The position numbers and the translations under genes were made by a program. Under the pieces are notes generated by a model. That model saw only the letters and a list, made by a program, of their open reading frames with translations, ran no database searches and was not told the DNA's origin. 38,845 bases of DNA from an uncultured Clostridium sp. Lineage in GTDB: Bacteria; Bacillota; Clostridia; Oscillospirales; Butyricicoccaceae. This document shows positions 38,845 to 38,845 of this stretch, piece by piece. Location: positions 1 through 38,845 of the forward strand of contig CANEGK010000022.1 of NCBI GenBank assembly GCA_947427035.1. The letters are read 5' to 3'. The first letter of the stretch is position 1. Each line of letters starts with the position of its first letter.

Positions 38845-38845
38845 G

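Larger units (their letters stand above)
38715..38845 (-). repeat. Right terminal inverted repeat
   Basis: This 131-bp stretch is the reverse complement of 1-141, lacking a 10-bp insertion and differing by four substitutions. The outermost 55 bp are identical to the left end. Confidence 0.95.

Noticed and set aside
1..38845. Terminal inverted repeats as ends of a linear plasmid or transposon
   Set aside because: The repeats hold a gene end and its terminator rather than an origin or transposase-binding ends. There is no transposase, and most genes between them are core chromosomal genes.
1..38845. CRISPR arrays, phage genes, toxin-antitoxin pairs and biosynthetic clusters
   Set aside because: Nothing with regular short repeats and spacers, and no protein with recognisable features of these systems, was found on either strand.

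Overview
The window looks like a contig from a fairly GC-rich, spore-forming, anaerobic member of the Clostridia, most plausibly an Oscillospiraceae/Ruminococcaceae-type gut bacterium. This rests on gene content: SpoVT, the YloU/YloV pair, a double-cubane-type reductase, PgeF/YmdB, an S-layer-homology YcdB-like protein, and a rpmH-rnpA-yidD-yidC-jag cluster with Firmicute-style ribosome binding sites. The taxonomic call is inference from gene content, not from a marker search.

Layout. (1) 1-5.2 kb: the tail of an unknown gene, a DmpA-type P1 peptidase (+), and a convergent amino-acid ABC importer operon (-). Next comes a two-gene operon (-) of a small conserved protein and a DUF3810-like membrane protein with an HEWAH motif. 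(2) 5.3-15.7 kb (+): a housekeeping run of zapA, a U32 hydroxylase-type protein, dut, maf, mreC, mreD and pbp2, then minD, mgsA and aspS. Maf-MreC-MreD-PBP2 are joined by ATGA overlaps. mreB, rodA, minC and minE, frequent companions in Clostridia, are absent here. (3) 15.9-20.6 kb (-): the rpmH-rnpA-yidD-yidC-jag operon, with spoVT where dnaA would usually sit, and a solitary double-cubane reductase. (4) 20.9-28.8 kb: the SLH/YcdB protein (+), an S9 oligopeptidase (-), the fatty-acid kinase pair yloU-fakA (-), and ymdB-pgeF (-). (5) 29.06 kb: one tRNA-Arg(CCT). (6) 29.3-38.6 kb: a block that looks accessory. It holds a six-gene operon (oppB-C-D-F-A plus a hydantoinase-like amidohydrolase), a divergent LysR regulator with a clear inverted-repeat operator between them, and a hemerythrin protein fused to a CheX-like domain.

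How the parts work together. The 5-16 kb region is a cell-envelope/division module. The 16-18 kb cluster supplies RNase P protein, L34 and the YidC insertion machinery. The right-hand operon looks like regulated uptake of a peptide-like compound followed by hydrolytic ring opening of a cyclic amide, controlled by the divergent LysR protein; the substrate is unknown.

The two ends of the window are inverted copies of one another: 141 bp on the left against 131 bp on the right. The outermost 55 bp are identical, and both copies encode the same 17-residue C-terminus followed by the same terminator. This points to a multicopy gene at which the assembly broke.

No complete undescribed defence or mobile system is visible: there is no CRISPR array, transposase, integrase or phage gene. 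The points most worth following up are the divergent methylglyoxal synthase, the orphan MinD, the hemerythrin-CheX fusion, the importer-hydantoinase-LysR module and the duplicated terminal gene.
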